This document shows, piece after piece, positions 23,167 to 36,005 of a stretch of DNA of 64,000 nucleotides (the stretch's first letter is position 1; each line of letters begins with the position of its first letter). The translations under genes and the position numbers were made by a program. The notes under the pieces were generated by a model. It searched no databases, had not been told where the DNA came from, and worked only from the letters and a program-made list of their open reading frames with translations. The DNA comes from Saksenaea vasiformis B4078 (taxonomy: Eukaryota > Mucoromycota > Mucoromycetes > Mucorales > Saksenaeaceae), in assembly GCA_000697055.1 (NCBI GenBank), contig JNDT01002282.1:161262-225261 (forward strand), given 5' to 3'.

Positions 23167-24187
23167 ATGACTGAACTATTGCATGATTATATGATTCCAC
23201 AGATATTTTCGAAAGTAATCACACTGTGTGATGAACTTGCAGTTGTAAAGCAAGAACTGAAGGAGGAGCTGAAGAAAGCCAACGAAGAGATCGCGTTGCT
23301 GCGCCAAGAGGTTGCTACATTGAGGGTATTTGTAATCCGTAGAGCCTAAACTGTGCTAGGAGAATCAAGGTTATCAATCATACATGATACTAACAGGTAA
23401 ACCTGCTTAATCGACTCGTGTAGAATTCTTGCAGCTTCATGTACCCTCCCTCCTGTGGTGACGAGGCTATCGGCATTGACCATGTCATATCTGAATGCAA
23501 GGACCGAAATATTGAGCATCCAGTTGAGGAAAACGTGGACAGCGCTCGTTACGGGAAAACGAGGCAGTTGAATATAGAACTCATCGAGTGGTTGATCAAA
23601 GAGGCCAACAATGAAGGGTCTGCTGCCAGACAATTACAAGGCTGCGGCATATCGCCTTGCAGAGGCCCACCTCGTTCCAGTAGGAGTGCCCTTAGACAGG
23701 TGCGTCGGCTTCTGGGGAGCTAGAATCTTGTTGAGTAGGTACTGGCCGAAAAATATCCGCAGCTGAGCTGCTGTTACATCAGAGATACCAGCGCCAATGG
23801 ATAGTGGCAACTCAGTCGGTGTCTCAGACCAAGTTGGTAAGATAGTAGCTGTATATTATAGTGTAACTTGCTGATTGCTTTTAGAAGACACACAGGAGAT
23901 AGCGCTGCCGGCTGCAGTTCCAGAGTCATCCACAATGTTAGAGCCACAATCCCCAACAGATAGCAGCAGTTCAGTCAGGGTCCCAGAGGAAGCTGGTAAG
24001 ATATCAACCGTACATTATAATGGAAACTTACGTATCACTTTTACAAGGTACACAGGAAACAGCCCTGCCAGCCGCGGTTCCTGAGCCATCTGTGACATCA
24101 GGCCGTGCTGACAAGCCATCTCCAACCCCAACCTCTGCCCGTAAAGCGAAAAATCAAGGTGGGAGACCAAAAAGATCAAAGAAGTAA
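23167..24187 (+). pseudogene. Coiled-coil protein with conserved C-terminal block, frameshifted
   Basis: Exon 1 (23167 to about 23328) encodes a heptad-rich coiled coil (LAVVKQELKEELKKANEEIA). A later block reads LIEWLIKEAN and then, shifted by one base, LLPDNYKAAAYRLAEAHLVP and CVGFWGARILLSRYWPKNIR. I recall similar W-x-x-x-x-x-N/Y-x-A-x-x-RL...C-x-G-x-WGAR blocks in Mucorales hypothetical proteins, but this is memory, not a search. The tail uses a duplicated exon (see 23800-24115) and ends basic with GGRPKRSKK. The one-base slip near 23610 and a stop near 23766 suggest decay, or sequencing or splicing that I misread. It lies 220 bp after the Tnp2 remnant and may belong to the same element. 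Confidence 0.4.
23800..24115 (+). repeat. Tandem exon-intron duplication, about 159 bp
   Basis: GATAGTGGCAACTCAGTCGG at 23800 recurs as GATAGCAGCAGTTCAGTCAGG near 23959. Each copy is followed by a GGTAAGATA donor, an intron of about 60 bp and an exon starting ACACAGGA-A-AGC-CTGCC that encodes TQE-ALPAAVPE. Both exon copies keep the same frame and splice phase. Confidence 0.7.
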
Positions 24188-24469
24188 CGTAGACATAGAT
24201 AGTAATACGTGATCTGGTTGCATTTTGATCCAATAAACCAATATTAAATCTCTAAAAATCCATCATATAAATGAAGCTTATAATAGCTGTAAAATTTATT
24301 AGATAGCAGCAGATGGAGGAGGTTTCCTTTGGAATTACACAGGATTCACTTGGACGGGTTGGGATATTAGTGGAACTAGTTGGATCTTACCGGTCCCATC
24401 CGCAGGATTGCTGCGGATCTACACAGATAGTATAGGATGTAAACGGGTCGCGTAAGATTCAAAAGGATA

Positions 24470-24540
24470 GAGAAGGATAGGGATGCAAATGGATGCAAAT
24501 GGATAGTAAAGGATACTGGGATTCAAATGGATGATGTTTT
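24470..24540 (+). repeat. Short GGAT-rich direct repeats
   Basis: Repeats of AAGGATAG and GGATGCAAAT (twice in direct tandem near 24480-24500) followed by related ATTCAAATGGAT. Simple-sequence expansion; no coding frame. Confidence 0.6.
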
Positions 24541-25929
24541 GTTAGGGCGAAGTTATACCAGTCCGATCCTAGTCATACTGAATCCTGTTGCATCCTTCTG
24601 AATCCCGTTTCCCACGGTGTAATGCCCTTTAAGGTAGATGCTAGGCCGCTACGGGTTGACTTTGGATGTCATGTTGGCGTCAATAGCAGTGTTCCTTCCA
24701 AAAATAATAGTAGCTGTGGCGAAAGCCCTTTTTGGTAAAGTTATTTGAAATCGCTGCCAAGCATACCCATAGAGATGTCTGTCGTTCCGAGGACCGTGTA
24801 CTATCGTAACTTCGTATAAAAAAACATCACACTGTTCAAGAACTACTCGAAGTATTATGAAAACAGACATTACTAGAAGTTTGTGCGGTTTTCGATGTTC
24901 AGAAGATGTCCGAGGTTTACGTGCGTCCGACTACTTGTATATGTGTCACATTTTTCGGGATCATTTGTGCTGTCAAATCGCAGTGATGATCTAAAACCAT
25001 CCTCTACCCAACTATACAAAGGGATATGTAGAGCTAGCATTGTTTTCCGCAATTGGTAGTACAAGCAATCACTGTAGCAAGCCTTTCACGGCATTTTAAC
25101 AAGCGGCCGGAGGCATCTGCCAGTTCTTAGAGAGTAGTAAGACGGCAGACGGATACTTGACAAATGGGTCAACTTTTCACGCTTAATGTGATGTACAGTC
25201 TTCAGCAAACGTGGTTGTCGAAAAATCCGTGGAACTCACCGTCATACAAGCATTTTATCTGAAGCGTTCAACACGCACTGTTCTCGTGGATTCCATCAGA
25301 CAAGTTACAAGTCTTAATAAAGTGTGCTACCTAGTTGTCCTGGTACGATCGCGCACATACATCTATAAAGGACCATCACCGCGACATGAAGATGAATCTT
25401 AATCAAATGGTACTCACAGCTTCCAGATTATTGATGGCGTATTTCGTATAACGCACAACAGTATGTTCAATGCAAATACCAACAGAGGCTACAAATTATT
25501 ATAAGTCCTTATGAGCCCTATGAAGATTCAATAGAGACTTCCTACCTTTGGCAGGTGACCTTATCTTATTTACCCTTTGTCTGAAGTTCATGAAGGATGG
25601 CCCTGTGAAACCTTCCACAGAAAAATGCCGATTATTTTGCATAAATAACGCATGATGGTACTCGCTTTTAATACTTGTATTGAACGTATTTTCAGAAAGA
25701 AATTAAATACATGCAGTTAATCTGTAAGTTTTTGTCTATATCAAGTTAGCCCCTCCATAGGCGCAAAAACTTCTCCAGGCAGCATATAATTCATGCACGA
25801 TTGTTAAATGGAAGATTGATGTCATCCTGTCAAGCCCTGAAGGATACATCCGCCCCAACGGTGTCAGTTAGTCCCGCACCCGAGGCTTTATTGATTTGGT
25901 AGCGCCCAGGTTAGGACGGGCTGTAGAGG

Positions 25930-26120
25930 ACTTGAGGCGATGCAGCATTTGGCGATTTATTGTGGGAAATGAGTGCTGTAGAGTCTGGCAATATTTATTT
26001 ACTTAAGCAGCGAACAAAAGTTACTATATACAGATAAGACGGTTCGGGACCGAGGTCATGCAGTCTAAATGGACAATCAGAAGACATGAATAAACTTGTA
26101 GAAATGATGGATTGAAAGTC
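25930..26120 (+). repeat. Dispersed repeat, copy 1
   Basis: The run GAGGCGATGCAGCATTTGGC, then TTTACTTAA, ACGGTTCGG, and GCAGTCTAAA-GGACA with GACATGAATAA-CTTGTA recurs in the same order and orientation at about 59700-59905. Identity is roughly 65-75 percent by eye. No coding frame. It could be part of an LTR or a MITE-like element. Confidence 0.5.
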
Positions 26121-27203
26121 GAAGAAATAGAAAGGATTCATGTGTTCCTTTAATACTCGCCACACCCTGTTATCTGAAACCGCCTTTTCATGTCAGATAA
26201 AGAAATATATCACTGACGTGGACATGAAAAAAATACGATACGCAATGTCGGCATCAGAGTAACGTAAAAGAAAATAACTCCCAGCGGAAATTTGGTTTAT
26301 TTGAGGCTCATGCCAATAACTTAAAGCTAGGGCAGGATTGCATGCAAATTTCTGAAAAATGAAAACCAGAACGGACGTTGCTGATGACAATGGTGCAGTC
26401 TGGCAGTGGTTCCGTGATCGTACTATATCATGGCATCGTCTACCATATCCAATTTATAGGTATCCATAGAGGTCGATTTAGAGAACGTAACCCATATCTA
26501 TCCCATCGATAGGAGTGTATATAACCAAACAGTAGTCAATTGACTTGCATTTCAAACATTGCAGCATAACTAGCACAGAGCCACTGTCACACTCCGTTGG
26601 CTGGAATTGGTTGTTGTAGGCTAAGCATGTTTATTCTTCTAGTTTTCATGACTTCTACGAATATCTGTAAGTCTCAAACATACATGCAAACATTATTAGA
26701 ATCCCAAAAAGGTTCATCTCCGTGTCCATAATTTTGTTGATTCTTCATTTGCTTTCAGAACATCTCTACAACAAAGAATTTCATCCTTCGCATCGGACTA
26801 CTTTGGTTTCAGAATAAATGCGAGCCCTTCATGACGCTATTGGTTAGGGAAGCGGTTCTATTTTAGTGTTACTGAAGAAGGACTGGCTACTACAATGAAA
26901 GAGATATGGCATATTCAGCGAGTGTTTTTATGTACTGCTAACATCATAGATATTACAACCAGACGAAGCTAAATCTAGAATTCTCAATGATGTAGTTCTG
27001 CAAGCTTGTGATGACCCGTTTCATTGTGAAAACTGCAAGTCAGATGATGAATTCCTTATTTGTATAGCCCAAACCGTTTTGCTTTACTCCGCAGCCAACT
27101 TGGGGAATCACCGTTCCACGATTACCATCTGTACCACGGAACCGATCAAATATATAAATGTATTTTTTTTCCTAAAAAAAAAGGTATATATTAAGCCCGT
27201 CAA

Positions 27204-27482
27204 ATGAACCAAAGCTTTTCCCATCTCACACGCCGAGAACGCATTGCACGCCTACGGGCGCAAGGATATTTACCTCCCCCACCTTCGCCACCAACGGACG
27301 TATGTCAGGCATGCGGCGTAAGGAAGCCGAAACCTGAATTTTCTCTGGTAAGGTCAACAGTAGTCATTATAACAGTAGTCCTTATCAAACTATAGACACA
27401 ATGGAGGAAGCTCTGCCTTGGAAACCGTACATGTAGAGCATGTTGGATGCTGGAGGATGACTCGGACACAGACTCTGACTGA
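27204..27482 (+). CDS. Small CxxC-CxxC protein, unknown function
   Basis: Two exons (27204-27347 and 27396-27482) joined across a 48-bp GTAAGG...CTATAG intron in phase 0 give 76 residues. The N-terminus is MNQSFSHLTRRERIARLRAQ, followed by a proline run, then CQAC at residues 34-37, CxxxxxC around 55-61 and CRAC at 61-64. It ends in an acidic tail DDSDTDSD. Two CxxC pairs about 24 residues apart suggest a small zinc ribbon. A TATATATTAA sequence lies just upstream (27184-27192). I do not recognise the family. The gene stands alone in repeat-rich DNA, so it could be host or element-derived. Confidence 0.5.
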
Positions 27483-30315
27483 CAACGCAAGCAGAATAAA
27501 CGCTTCTTTGGCTATTTTGCCTTCTCCTTTTACAAAAAACTTGACGAGTGTCTTTATAAGCTCATGTATCTGAGCTTATTCTCTCCCTTTTTCTACACAA
27601 TATAGAATGTGGATTACCGGATGGAAGTTGAGACTTGAAAGTTGGAATAGTAGGTTTCGACCCTATCAGCCAAACTCTAAGTAACCATTTCGTACAAACC
27701 CTAAACTGTGGACACTTGAAACAATGAATATCTACTTTCACCACAACCCGGAGGGGGATCTATACAATAGGATGGCACCAACATCGAGATTTCAGTATGT
27801 ATTTAAGCAGACAAATGCTGTTATCAACTATATCAGTACTGTGCTCTACCATACCCAAGAGATGAAATATTTTCTGTTCGCAAGTGATACGTAACACACC
27901 ATAAACCTACAGGATCCGTAGTAGTATGTTCGGTTGATAGTCAAAACAGCCTTGGAGCCACTGCTTTCAAACTGACCTCTCCAAAATGGTCATGCGATGC
28001 GTGCATCCCGTGTTACCCAAACCGTGAATTACACATATCATTTTGCATCAACCTCTACGATAGGTCACGACCTTAGCTTTCTGAAGTACGAGCTGCTGAT
28101 ACACAATTGGCGCAGAGGTTATTACTTTATCCAAGTAGTCTTGCTAAGATAGCAATGCGATAGTGCTCGGACACTTGGTTTACGCACCAAATATTGTAGA
28201 AGTCATATGAAGAATGGTATAAACTTTGAAACGATGTACTTTCCAGCCTTCGTTTGGTAAAGTTTTACATCTGATTTCCCACAACGATTGTATCTTGCAG
28301 CTTGCGCTGCTTCGCATTTCAAATCTTGTTTGTTGGCTCCTTGTAAATAGGGTCATCTTGGATGATGCGTACCAGGGTCGTAGAATGTCATCTTTGCAGT
28401 CGAAAGACGAAAGCGTCGGACCGGATAATTTCGAACAATTTTCTCCACCATATTGATCCCTGTGTGGCTCGTAGTACGTCAACCTCAAAGAAAAATAGCT
28501 CACGAGAAAGACATGGAAATTTGATACTTCTTCCACCAAATTAATCCTGGTACATCTTGGTAGAATAAAGAATTTAAGTGAAGAAGATGACATGTTTCAC
28601 TTACGATGAAACTCTGAGACTAAAAAGGGAGTTTTAAGGGCCATCTGTTCGAGAGAATTCGCTGATCTACTTATGGATTATGTATCCGTAGTATACAGGT
28701 TATACTTTATTGTAGTTCCAGATAGTTACTCACGATCCTCTGTGTGAAGTATTAAGGGACACCTGCGATGCATTTTATGCAGAATGATATTAATGACATG
28801 CGAAGTAGGGAAGGAGAGAAGAGATTGTATGTATTTTGGGCTTCCTCAGTCAATATGACGGATCAACTTCCCTGTCTTTGCGTAGCCATCTAGCAGCACA
28901 CGTCTGTCGTCGCTGTGAGGCTTGCTTTCATGGCTACTAGCGAGAACATTGCGAATATTTATAGAATATACATGATTAGTGTAATATCTTCGGACAAATT
29001 GACAGAACAGTTGTACTGCTTATCCAGTTCGACGATGCTTTTCGTCAAAGAACTGACCTCTGTCTACACAAGCTATTCCTTGACCAAGTGTCCAGTCTGT
29101 TGGAGGCTGGCAAATGATCAATTATGTCCTGACTTCAATGTAGGAGTTTGTTTTCGTTGTCAATAGCCTTCTCAGTCAGCACAGCCCGCAGCGTTCAGGT
29201 AACCATCAATACCTCGACAACAAAAGTACACCATCGCGCTCTTATCAAAGAAGATAAAAATAGAAGATCTGCTTTGTTCTTTCTTTCTCGTACCAGTACA
29301 AAAAGAAAGACACCTTGTTGAGCGCAAAAAGTCGTGATTGCCCCTCTCTAATGGACAGGCATAAGTGAGAGCATCTTACCTCGACTGCTGTCGCGTCATA
29401 CCCACACGCAGGTAGTTGTGCTGTCTCGCTAGACGTAATTGGTATCCTAGGGAAAAGAGGATCCAAAACCGGATCAAGTAGAAGCTACAAGTGGCTTCGA
29501 GTTTAACTTAACAAGAAACGAAAGCTGATTCTATTACTGCTGCTGCTGCTCCAGCGCTGACCATCATAATTACTGTGGAACAAATGCGGCGACTACATTC
29601 TCTCTTGATGAGAGAAAGAAAAAGCGCCTGCTGTCAAACTTTCCCCATCTGCCCAAAACATGTAGCCAGACAGGGCCGGCCCGTCAACTGAGTCACCAAA
29701 CCGCTATCGATCTTTTGCTCATGTGAAAGACTGAGAGGAGTTGGCCATGTAGAGTGTGACTTCTGAGTGTCATTTCTTTATCATCATTGAGGGCAGAGGA
29801 TGTGGACATGCACGTGTTATGCGGGTAAGTAAAGTTTATTGGAGAGCATGCCGTAATGGAGTAGGATAACATGTTCGGGTCAGACAAAAATTCATTGACT
29901 AGTTTCAATTCTCTGGGATGATCCGATCTCATTGGACAGATAGGGACACTTGATTCCACATCATGATGCACATCCGCTAGGTTGGCTCACATGGAGAAGG
30001 TTGATCCCTTTTTCGCTGACCCTGAACCTTTCTTATGTACAAGCAGCAGTCGCTGTTGCTGTCAACCACGCCGAGGCTTGATATTACATTCAAATACCGA
30101 CACGAAATGTTTTGTGTACTACTGGCCTTTGATCAATATCGGACGAGAAAAAAGGCAATGAGGTGATTTTTTCTACATTGTTACACAGAGTCACAAAGAA
30201 AAGTACGACTACTTATTTAAGAAGACAGATCGTTTTGTTTTGTCCCCTTCACCGTCAAGCGTCTTCTTCCCTTTTCCTTCCTAAACATATCATCTATCTA
30301 TCCACTTCATCAACT
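27483..30315. other. Gene-poor region
   Basis: No supported gene. A 137-residue minus-strand open frame (28180-28593) and a plus-strand frame at 28915-29166 ending TKCPVCWRL...CFRCQ are the longest. Neither has a start context or domain I trust. A CTG run sits near 29538. The last few hundred bases hold the ERG25 promoter. Confidence 0.45.
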
Positions 30316-31291
30316 ATGAATTCAACAATGAGCGGTGAGCAATACCAGCTCAACTGGATGGAAACGAAATGGGAACAGATGTACGAAGGTCGCAATCCCT
30401 TAATCGTTACTGGCGTATTTGCATTCCTTCTTCACGAAATTGTTTATTTTGGACGCTTCATCCCCTTTTTAATCTGCGACTTTATTCCTTACTTCGAGAA
30501 ATATAAGCTGCAACCCGTAAGTTGATCATTCTTCCGTATGATAGTCTTTTTATTCATTCTTTCTATAGAAACGGGTAAACACAGCTGATGACTACTGGAA
30601 CTGTACAAAAAAAGTTCTCTACCAGCATTTTGCATTTGAAGGTCCTCTGATCTTCTTTTTCCATCCCATGGCCAGTCTTCTGGGTATTGGTATCGAAGCA
30701 CCATTCCCCGAATGGTAAGTTTTTCCGTCTCGTATTATTGGAATTTGTCGCTCATAGATCTCTAGGCGATATATCTTGATCCAAACCGCACTTTTCTTTG
30801 TCATTGAAGACTTCTATCACTACGTTGTGCATAGACTGATGCACTGGCCCCCATTGTACAAAAAAATTCATAAGGTCCATCACGAATACGCTGCACCTTT
30901 CGGTATTGCTGCCGAGTACGCTCATCCTCTTGAAACGTCAATTCTTGGTCTCGGTACAATCTGTGGACCGCTTGCTTATCATGCGACAATCAAATATTAC
31001 CTAAACGTCGGTCCTGAATGGAACCTTCATCTCTTCTGCATGCTGTTCTGGATTGTCCTTCGTCTATTCCAGGCGATCGACGCCCATTCCGGCTACGATT
31101 TCCCTTGGTCTCTTTGTCACTTCATTCCATTCTGGGCAGGCAGCGAGCACCACGATTATCATCACATGGCTTTCGTCGGAAACTACGCATCCTCCTTCCG
31201 GTGGTGGGACTACCTGTTTGGTACTGACAAGAAGTACAGAGCCTACCGAAAACGTCAGCAAATGGAAAAACTCAAGGCTAAAAGTCAATAA
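30316..31291 (+). CDS. ERG25: C-4 methylsterol oxidase
   Basis: Exons 30316-30516, 30569-30714 and 30766-31291 join in frame to 290 residues. Three histidine motifs of the fatty-acid hydroxylase superfamily are present: HRLMH at 138-142, HKVHH at 151-155 and EHHDYHH near residue 240. They bind the di-iron centre. The protein oxidises the C-4 methyl groups of sterol intermediates in the endoplasmic reticulum, with Erg26 and Erg27, on the way to ergosterol. Hydrophobic segments around 35-55, 85-105 and 115-135 fit a membrane enzyme. An in-frame ATG at 30163 would add a 51-residue basic leader; I prefer 30316 because the leader has no similarity to the family and looks like UTR. The yeast protein is of similar size (about 309 residues). 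Confidence 0.93.
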
Positions 31292-34200
31292 CAAAAACTC
31301 GTCTTTATCGCATCCTCATCTTAGTTTACTTCTCTAATTATTTATCCTCGCTTCCTTACTCCCTCCTCCTTCCCTCTCCCAAATGTATTTATCAGCAACC
31401 CTTAAACAAGAAAAGAAATACACTTAATATCATCGCCTAAAACGTTTCCCGGAAATTGATTAGCGACATTTATTCGACATTGTGGAGCACAGTGCATGAT
31501 TGACCTGACCATTTTTTTTTTGGTACAGCCTTATCACATGCGATAAGGTTATTTATATTGCCACATCGTAGAGCCATCACTATGGATATCTACCCAATGG
31601 ACAGGGCTCTAACGACCGTTTTGTACACCTTTGTCATCAATTCCGAAGATGTGATAGGCCGGAGGCCGATAACCCGCTCTGGCCCGGTAAAGTTATCTGA
31701 TGGCGGGGTCAGAGAGTTTTTGTGTACTTTTTTCGGAGTCTCTCTTTATTCAGATACCGATTGTACAAGGAGCTCACGAGTGTACCTGGATTTTTGGTAT
31801 AGTGCAGATTTATTCGATGATGGTTCGAAATAGTTCAGTTCTTCATAATACCAATATGCAGACGTCTTGAATCTAGTAACTAATTTGGCCGCATCATCTA
31901 AGCTGTCAAACATACTTACTGTGAGACCGCTTTGAGACATGCTAAGAAGTCTACAGACCATACTTTTCATTTAGAATGGAGTAGAAAGTTAGTTCTGCGA
32001 AGTTTTCTGTCTTGCGACGAGTCATCAATCTTCCCCATTTGACCAAGAAAGTGTACAGGACGAGGAATGTTCCTGGTCAATAAAACGCTCATCGCTCTTG
32101 CACACTGGCAAGACATATATTTTATCGACACAAGGCCAACCATACAAGCAATTCACCACGACTCGTCTTCTGCAAGTCTATACCAGCGTGATTTGTGCCA
32201 GATGTTAGAAACTTACTGACGTAGTGAGTCAACTGAACGCCACTGTCTTACTGTTTCTAAAGTCCTTACCAAAAGCTTCAACCTTTTCTCTCATATCCTT
32301 CATGTAGGCTATACCTATGCGATTACATATTGATTCAACCTCAGTTACATCCGAGTCTCAATCATTTCAGCCGTCATGTCAGCGCATATCTGAAATCAGC
32401 AGGTAAAAATCGTGTTGCAACAATACCTTGATTTATGTAATCACTTTCCCTAACAATATTTTTTCTTTCATAACTTAATATGCATTGTTTCTGCAAATAG
32501 CTGTAGTACCATGGTAGTGCCGTTCGAGCGTATATATATACGTTGTCCGTCTCTGTCCTTACTGTTCTCACTGTACATCTGGAGTCATCGTGAGTAAGTC
32601 ATGCTGCACTTAGAGATGTAGGTATGCTGCGTGGAGTGCGTTGCTCAATGTTGAGTTGGATCCAATAGCGGCAGCCATAATCTCGGCAAGGTCGCCTTGT
32701 TCCAGGTGAGTGTCAGCAGCGGGGTCTGAATCGATCGGCATGACAGCCTGACCTATTGGCCTGACAAATGATTTTAAGAGTTTTATCAGTTTCGCAAACG
32801 CTATGGCTATTCGGTCCGCCAGTCTTCAAGGCCAATAAAGACAGTATATCTAGTCTCTTGCATTTGAATAAGCTACATTGATGATAATTCTGCGCGGCTT
32901 TTCGGCCACTAAGCCAATGTCGTAGTAACCATCACCAATGAATCAAGTGTAACAATATTGTGTATTTGGAATAGTTGGAGAGTTGACTTCTACCTTGCCT
33001 ACAGCTGGGATCTTTCAGATAATGTCCGTGTATTGTCCTGGTGTCAACTCATTGTCCTGAAAGTCTGAGACACAAGAGTCATCGATAGCCTTTGAATCAT
33101 ATAATGCGTAGTACCGATATCATGGGAACCGAGGATATGTACATAACAAGTATATGCCGTGGAGTGACGACGCTTCGCCGGACTCTAGAGGACTTTTACT
33201 GAATAAAAAGCTTCCACGCCACCAAAAAGAGCGCCTCTATCTAGGATGTTGTATGTCCTTTTTTTTTCTTTTCTTCTTTCACAGGTACAAAGCAAAGAGG
33301 GATAACTAATAGCTGATATAATTTCGGCGCTTGGTTATGACAAGATACGTTTCACTCTCAGAGACAGATGCTGTGTTGCCTGAGAAAACCGAGAAACGAT
33401 CGGCCCTTACGGCGCCACCACATTCAGCCCCCTCTGCTGATCAAGCACGTTTTACTATTCCATCAAACCATAACTTTCCTTTATCACTACGACTCGCGAC
33501 GAAATGTTTTCTTCAGGATCTGATTGCTCTTGTAATGAACCAAGTGACCATATATTATGCTTTCCCGAAGCTTGCCGTCGGAAAGTTCTGTAACATTAAG
33601 GGCCAGCTTCTGCAGTCATCTCTATTATCTGTACTACGGAATCCATGTTAGAAGATCCTCCCATACGGGAAGTAGCGGTGTCCCTTGGTCAAAAAAGAAG
33701 ACGACAAATTAAGGCAAAAACCATCTATATGTTAGGAAGCAAATGTGATACCTACGTTTTCTCCAAGCCCCAGACCAAGAGGATCACTATTTTAGGTAAG
33801 GGAAAGGATCTCATGTTACGAGAGTTGATTGTACTTTTGACGTTGGATAAAAAAATTCATTGTCGATTTCGATTGCTAAGTATTTAAATTCGACAACAAA
33901 GGAAGCCGTTGACCACCGGCATGTTCAAGGTATACCTTATTGAAGAGGAGGCCACCCTGGCCCCTGTTCAGATAAAAACATTGAGAGCGGAACATTAAAT
34001 ACCATTGATGAAGTTTTTCCGGGAGTTTGTTTCGTATCCCTGGTACCACGAGTTAACCTTACTCAACGCCTGTTGGGAAAAGTTTCACCAAAGAACGTGC
34101 CACCGACTTGTCCATAATCTTAAATACACCGAGGACTTAGTAACGGTAACTGCGCGAGCACGCCAGCATGTAGTCTTCGCTTCCATCTATCAAATGATTT

Positions 34201-34411
34201 GACCGATTCGTAGGTTTTAGATTATAGACTATTCATAATTCCTAGATAGCCACTTCAACTATAAATTGGATAGGAAGGAAAGAAACAACAAGTAGTGCAA
34301 CCTCTTCCCCGTTATGCCCGTAAATTCACTGTAGCACATATACTACGAGTAGACGGAATGTATACGTTATGTGAAAGGCGGCTCTTTTTTAATTGTCTGT
34401 ATGCATTAAAT
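31292..34411. other. Gene-poor region with unassigned open frames
   Basis: The 3' UTR of ERG25 is followed by a CCTTATC-GATAAGG hairpin near 31530-31550. Open frames at 31558-31833, 33331-33887 and 34005-34202 (plus strand) and 31746-31970 (minus) lack known domains. The 34005 frame contains WEKFHQRTCHRLVHNLKY, which looks protein-like and may be a remnant of a repeated gene. A TATATATATACG sequence sits near 32531. Confidence 0.4.
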
Positions 34412-36005
34412 TTACAACGTGGTGTCTTCAGGATCATAATTGTCGTTAATAAGTCTACAAAAGGTTACATGAGTATTTCATATGTGGTACAACCCCGATG
34501 GCTTACCTATACACGTAAGTCGGTGGTGCAGATCCACTAGAAACGCACAGCGTCGTTAGTAAATGGAATACCTAGCGCAGCGAACACTCACAGATTGTGT
34601 ACAAACAGACTGACTAGCTCTGGCGCAACATAATCGTAGTATGGATTTGATACCGCCACTTTGTCGATAATAGGGCCTTGTTGAAAATCGAGCACGCTGT
34701 TGGGTGCTACAGTAACGTTGAATGTGTCGGCATCATAGGCAAAGAGTGGCGATAGCTTATACAACGCTGTGCATACTAGGACAGGCGTCGAGTGATGTTT
34801 CGCCGCAGCCGCAAGTAAATGTGAACCTGTCACAGCAACCAGGCCACCATTTGCCAGTACTACAATCACAGTCTCATCAGAAAAAAAGTACAAAATAGGT
34901 GCGAGATCTGTTTCGTACCCGCATGAGCACCCAAGACAACCTTGTTCACACGAGGCATAGCGGCAAAAATAGCAGAATCCACAATCACAGTTGTATCGAT
35001 ACCTGCTTTTGAGAGAGTTGCGGCCATCTCATGTCCCTGATATCTATTGCACACAAGGTTGGTTTCGTAGAAAAGTGAACGAATACGACTTACGTGGGCG
35101 AAGTTTCAGCTACAATCACTTGGAATTTACGTTTTTCCGCTGCGCGACAAAGGAACTCCTCCACTGTACGCGACTTGCCAATGGTCATAATCACTTCGCT
35201 TTTTTTCGCCTGTTAGGTCGTTTCCAAAACGAGTCCGGATTGCTTACTTTGCATGGATATAATCAAGTGCCTGGTCAGAAATACCCTCACACACAGTGTT
35301 CAGGTCTTCAATGATTTCCTCATTGATTTCCTGGATGATTAGAGGTTTCAAGTTATATGAACTCTTCTTTTCTTGTGCTTCGGCCGTCGATTCATCATTC
35401 TGTACTGAAAGATCCGCTAACAGTCGGAACATGGATGATTGAGCCATCAACTGTTGCCGTTCACCCACAGATCCCACTTGACTGCTTGTTGTCGACAGGT
35501 TCTTCGCGTTGGCTGGTTCATCATCTTCAAAAGACGAAAATGCATCTTCTTCCTCAGAACCGTCTGAGCCATCTCGATCTTCTGCATCAACCACATCCTT
35601 TGTCTCAAGTTCTCCACGAGCGACTTCCCGAATAACCTTCAAAAATCGTCTCACAATATTGCCGACGGCAAGTTCTACGTGGATAGATGCGTGTTGGCGT
35701 ACCTTTGTCCGAGTGAGAAATGTTACCTTTAGGTTGAGCTGCGGCCAATCGTCCTCCAAGCTCAGTAATGACGTCTAACAAAGTATCAGCGTCTCTCCAG
35801 CGCGTGGTTGATACAGCTTGTCGTAGGATAACAGCTGTCTCTTTAGCGACTTCATAAGAGCCAATGACTTGGCTAGCAGGTAGAAAAAAGAAAACCGGCA
35901 TGTCAGCATGCCGGAAACAGTTCCTTGTTGTTGCTTCATTTACCGTCGTTTCAGTCTCGAGATGAAATCCTCTACTCGTCTTTCTACGGCGTTGGGAAGC
36001 GTCAT
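34412..36005 (-). CDS. GCD7: Translation initiation factor eIF2B subunit beta
   Basis: Eight exons (35944-36005, 35727-35872, 35248-35674, 35094-35198, 34919-35043, 34592-34859, 34507-34536, 34412-34454) join in frame to 401 residues. Family marks include [75 protein letters not shown] and the C-terminus [15 protein letters not shown]. An acidic Ser/Asp/Glu insertion lies at about residues 95-135, as in other eIF2B beta proteins. The protein is a regulatory subunit of the decameric GTP-exchange factor for eIF2 in the cytosol and takes part in sensing eIF2 phosphorylation. The start is divergent from RPB12, separated by 137 bp. Confidence 0.94.

Larger units (their letters stand above)
24188..27203. 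other. Non-coding region with repeat remains
   Basis: About 3 kb without a supported gene. Near 24470-24540 there is GGAT-rich DNA with ATGCAAATGG direct repeats. Minus-strand open frames at 24649-25064 show no domain. The part around 25930-26120 matches another place in the window and is listed separately. Confidence 0.5.

Noticed and set aside
28180..28593. 137-residue minus-strand frame
   Set aside because: No domain, no splice context and an equally open plus-strand frame at the same place; coding direction cannot be told.
30163..30315. N-terminal extension of ERG25
   Set aside because: The 51 extra residues have no family match; the protein aligns from the ATG at 30316.
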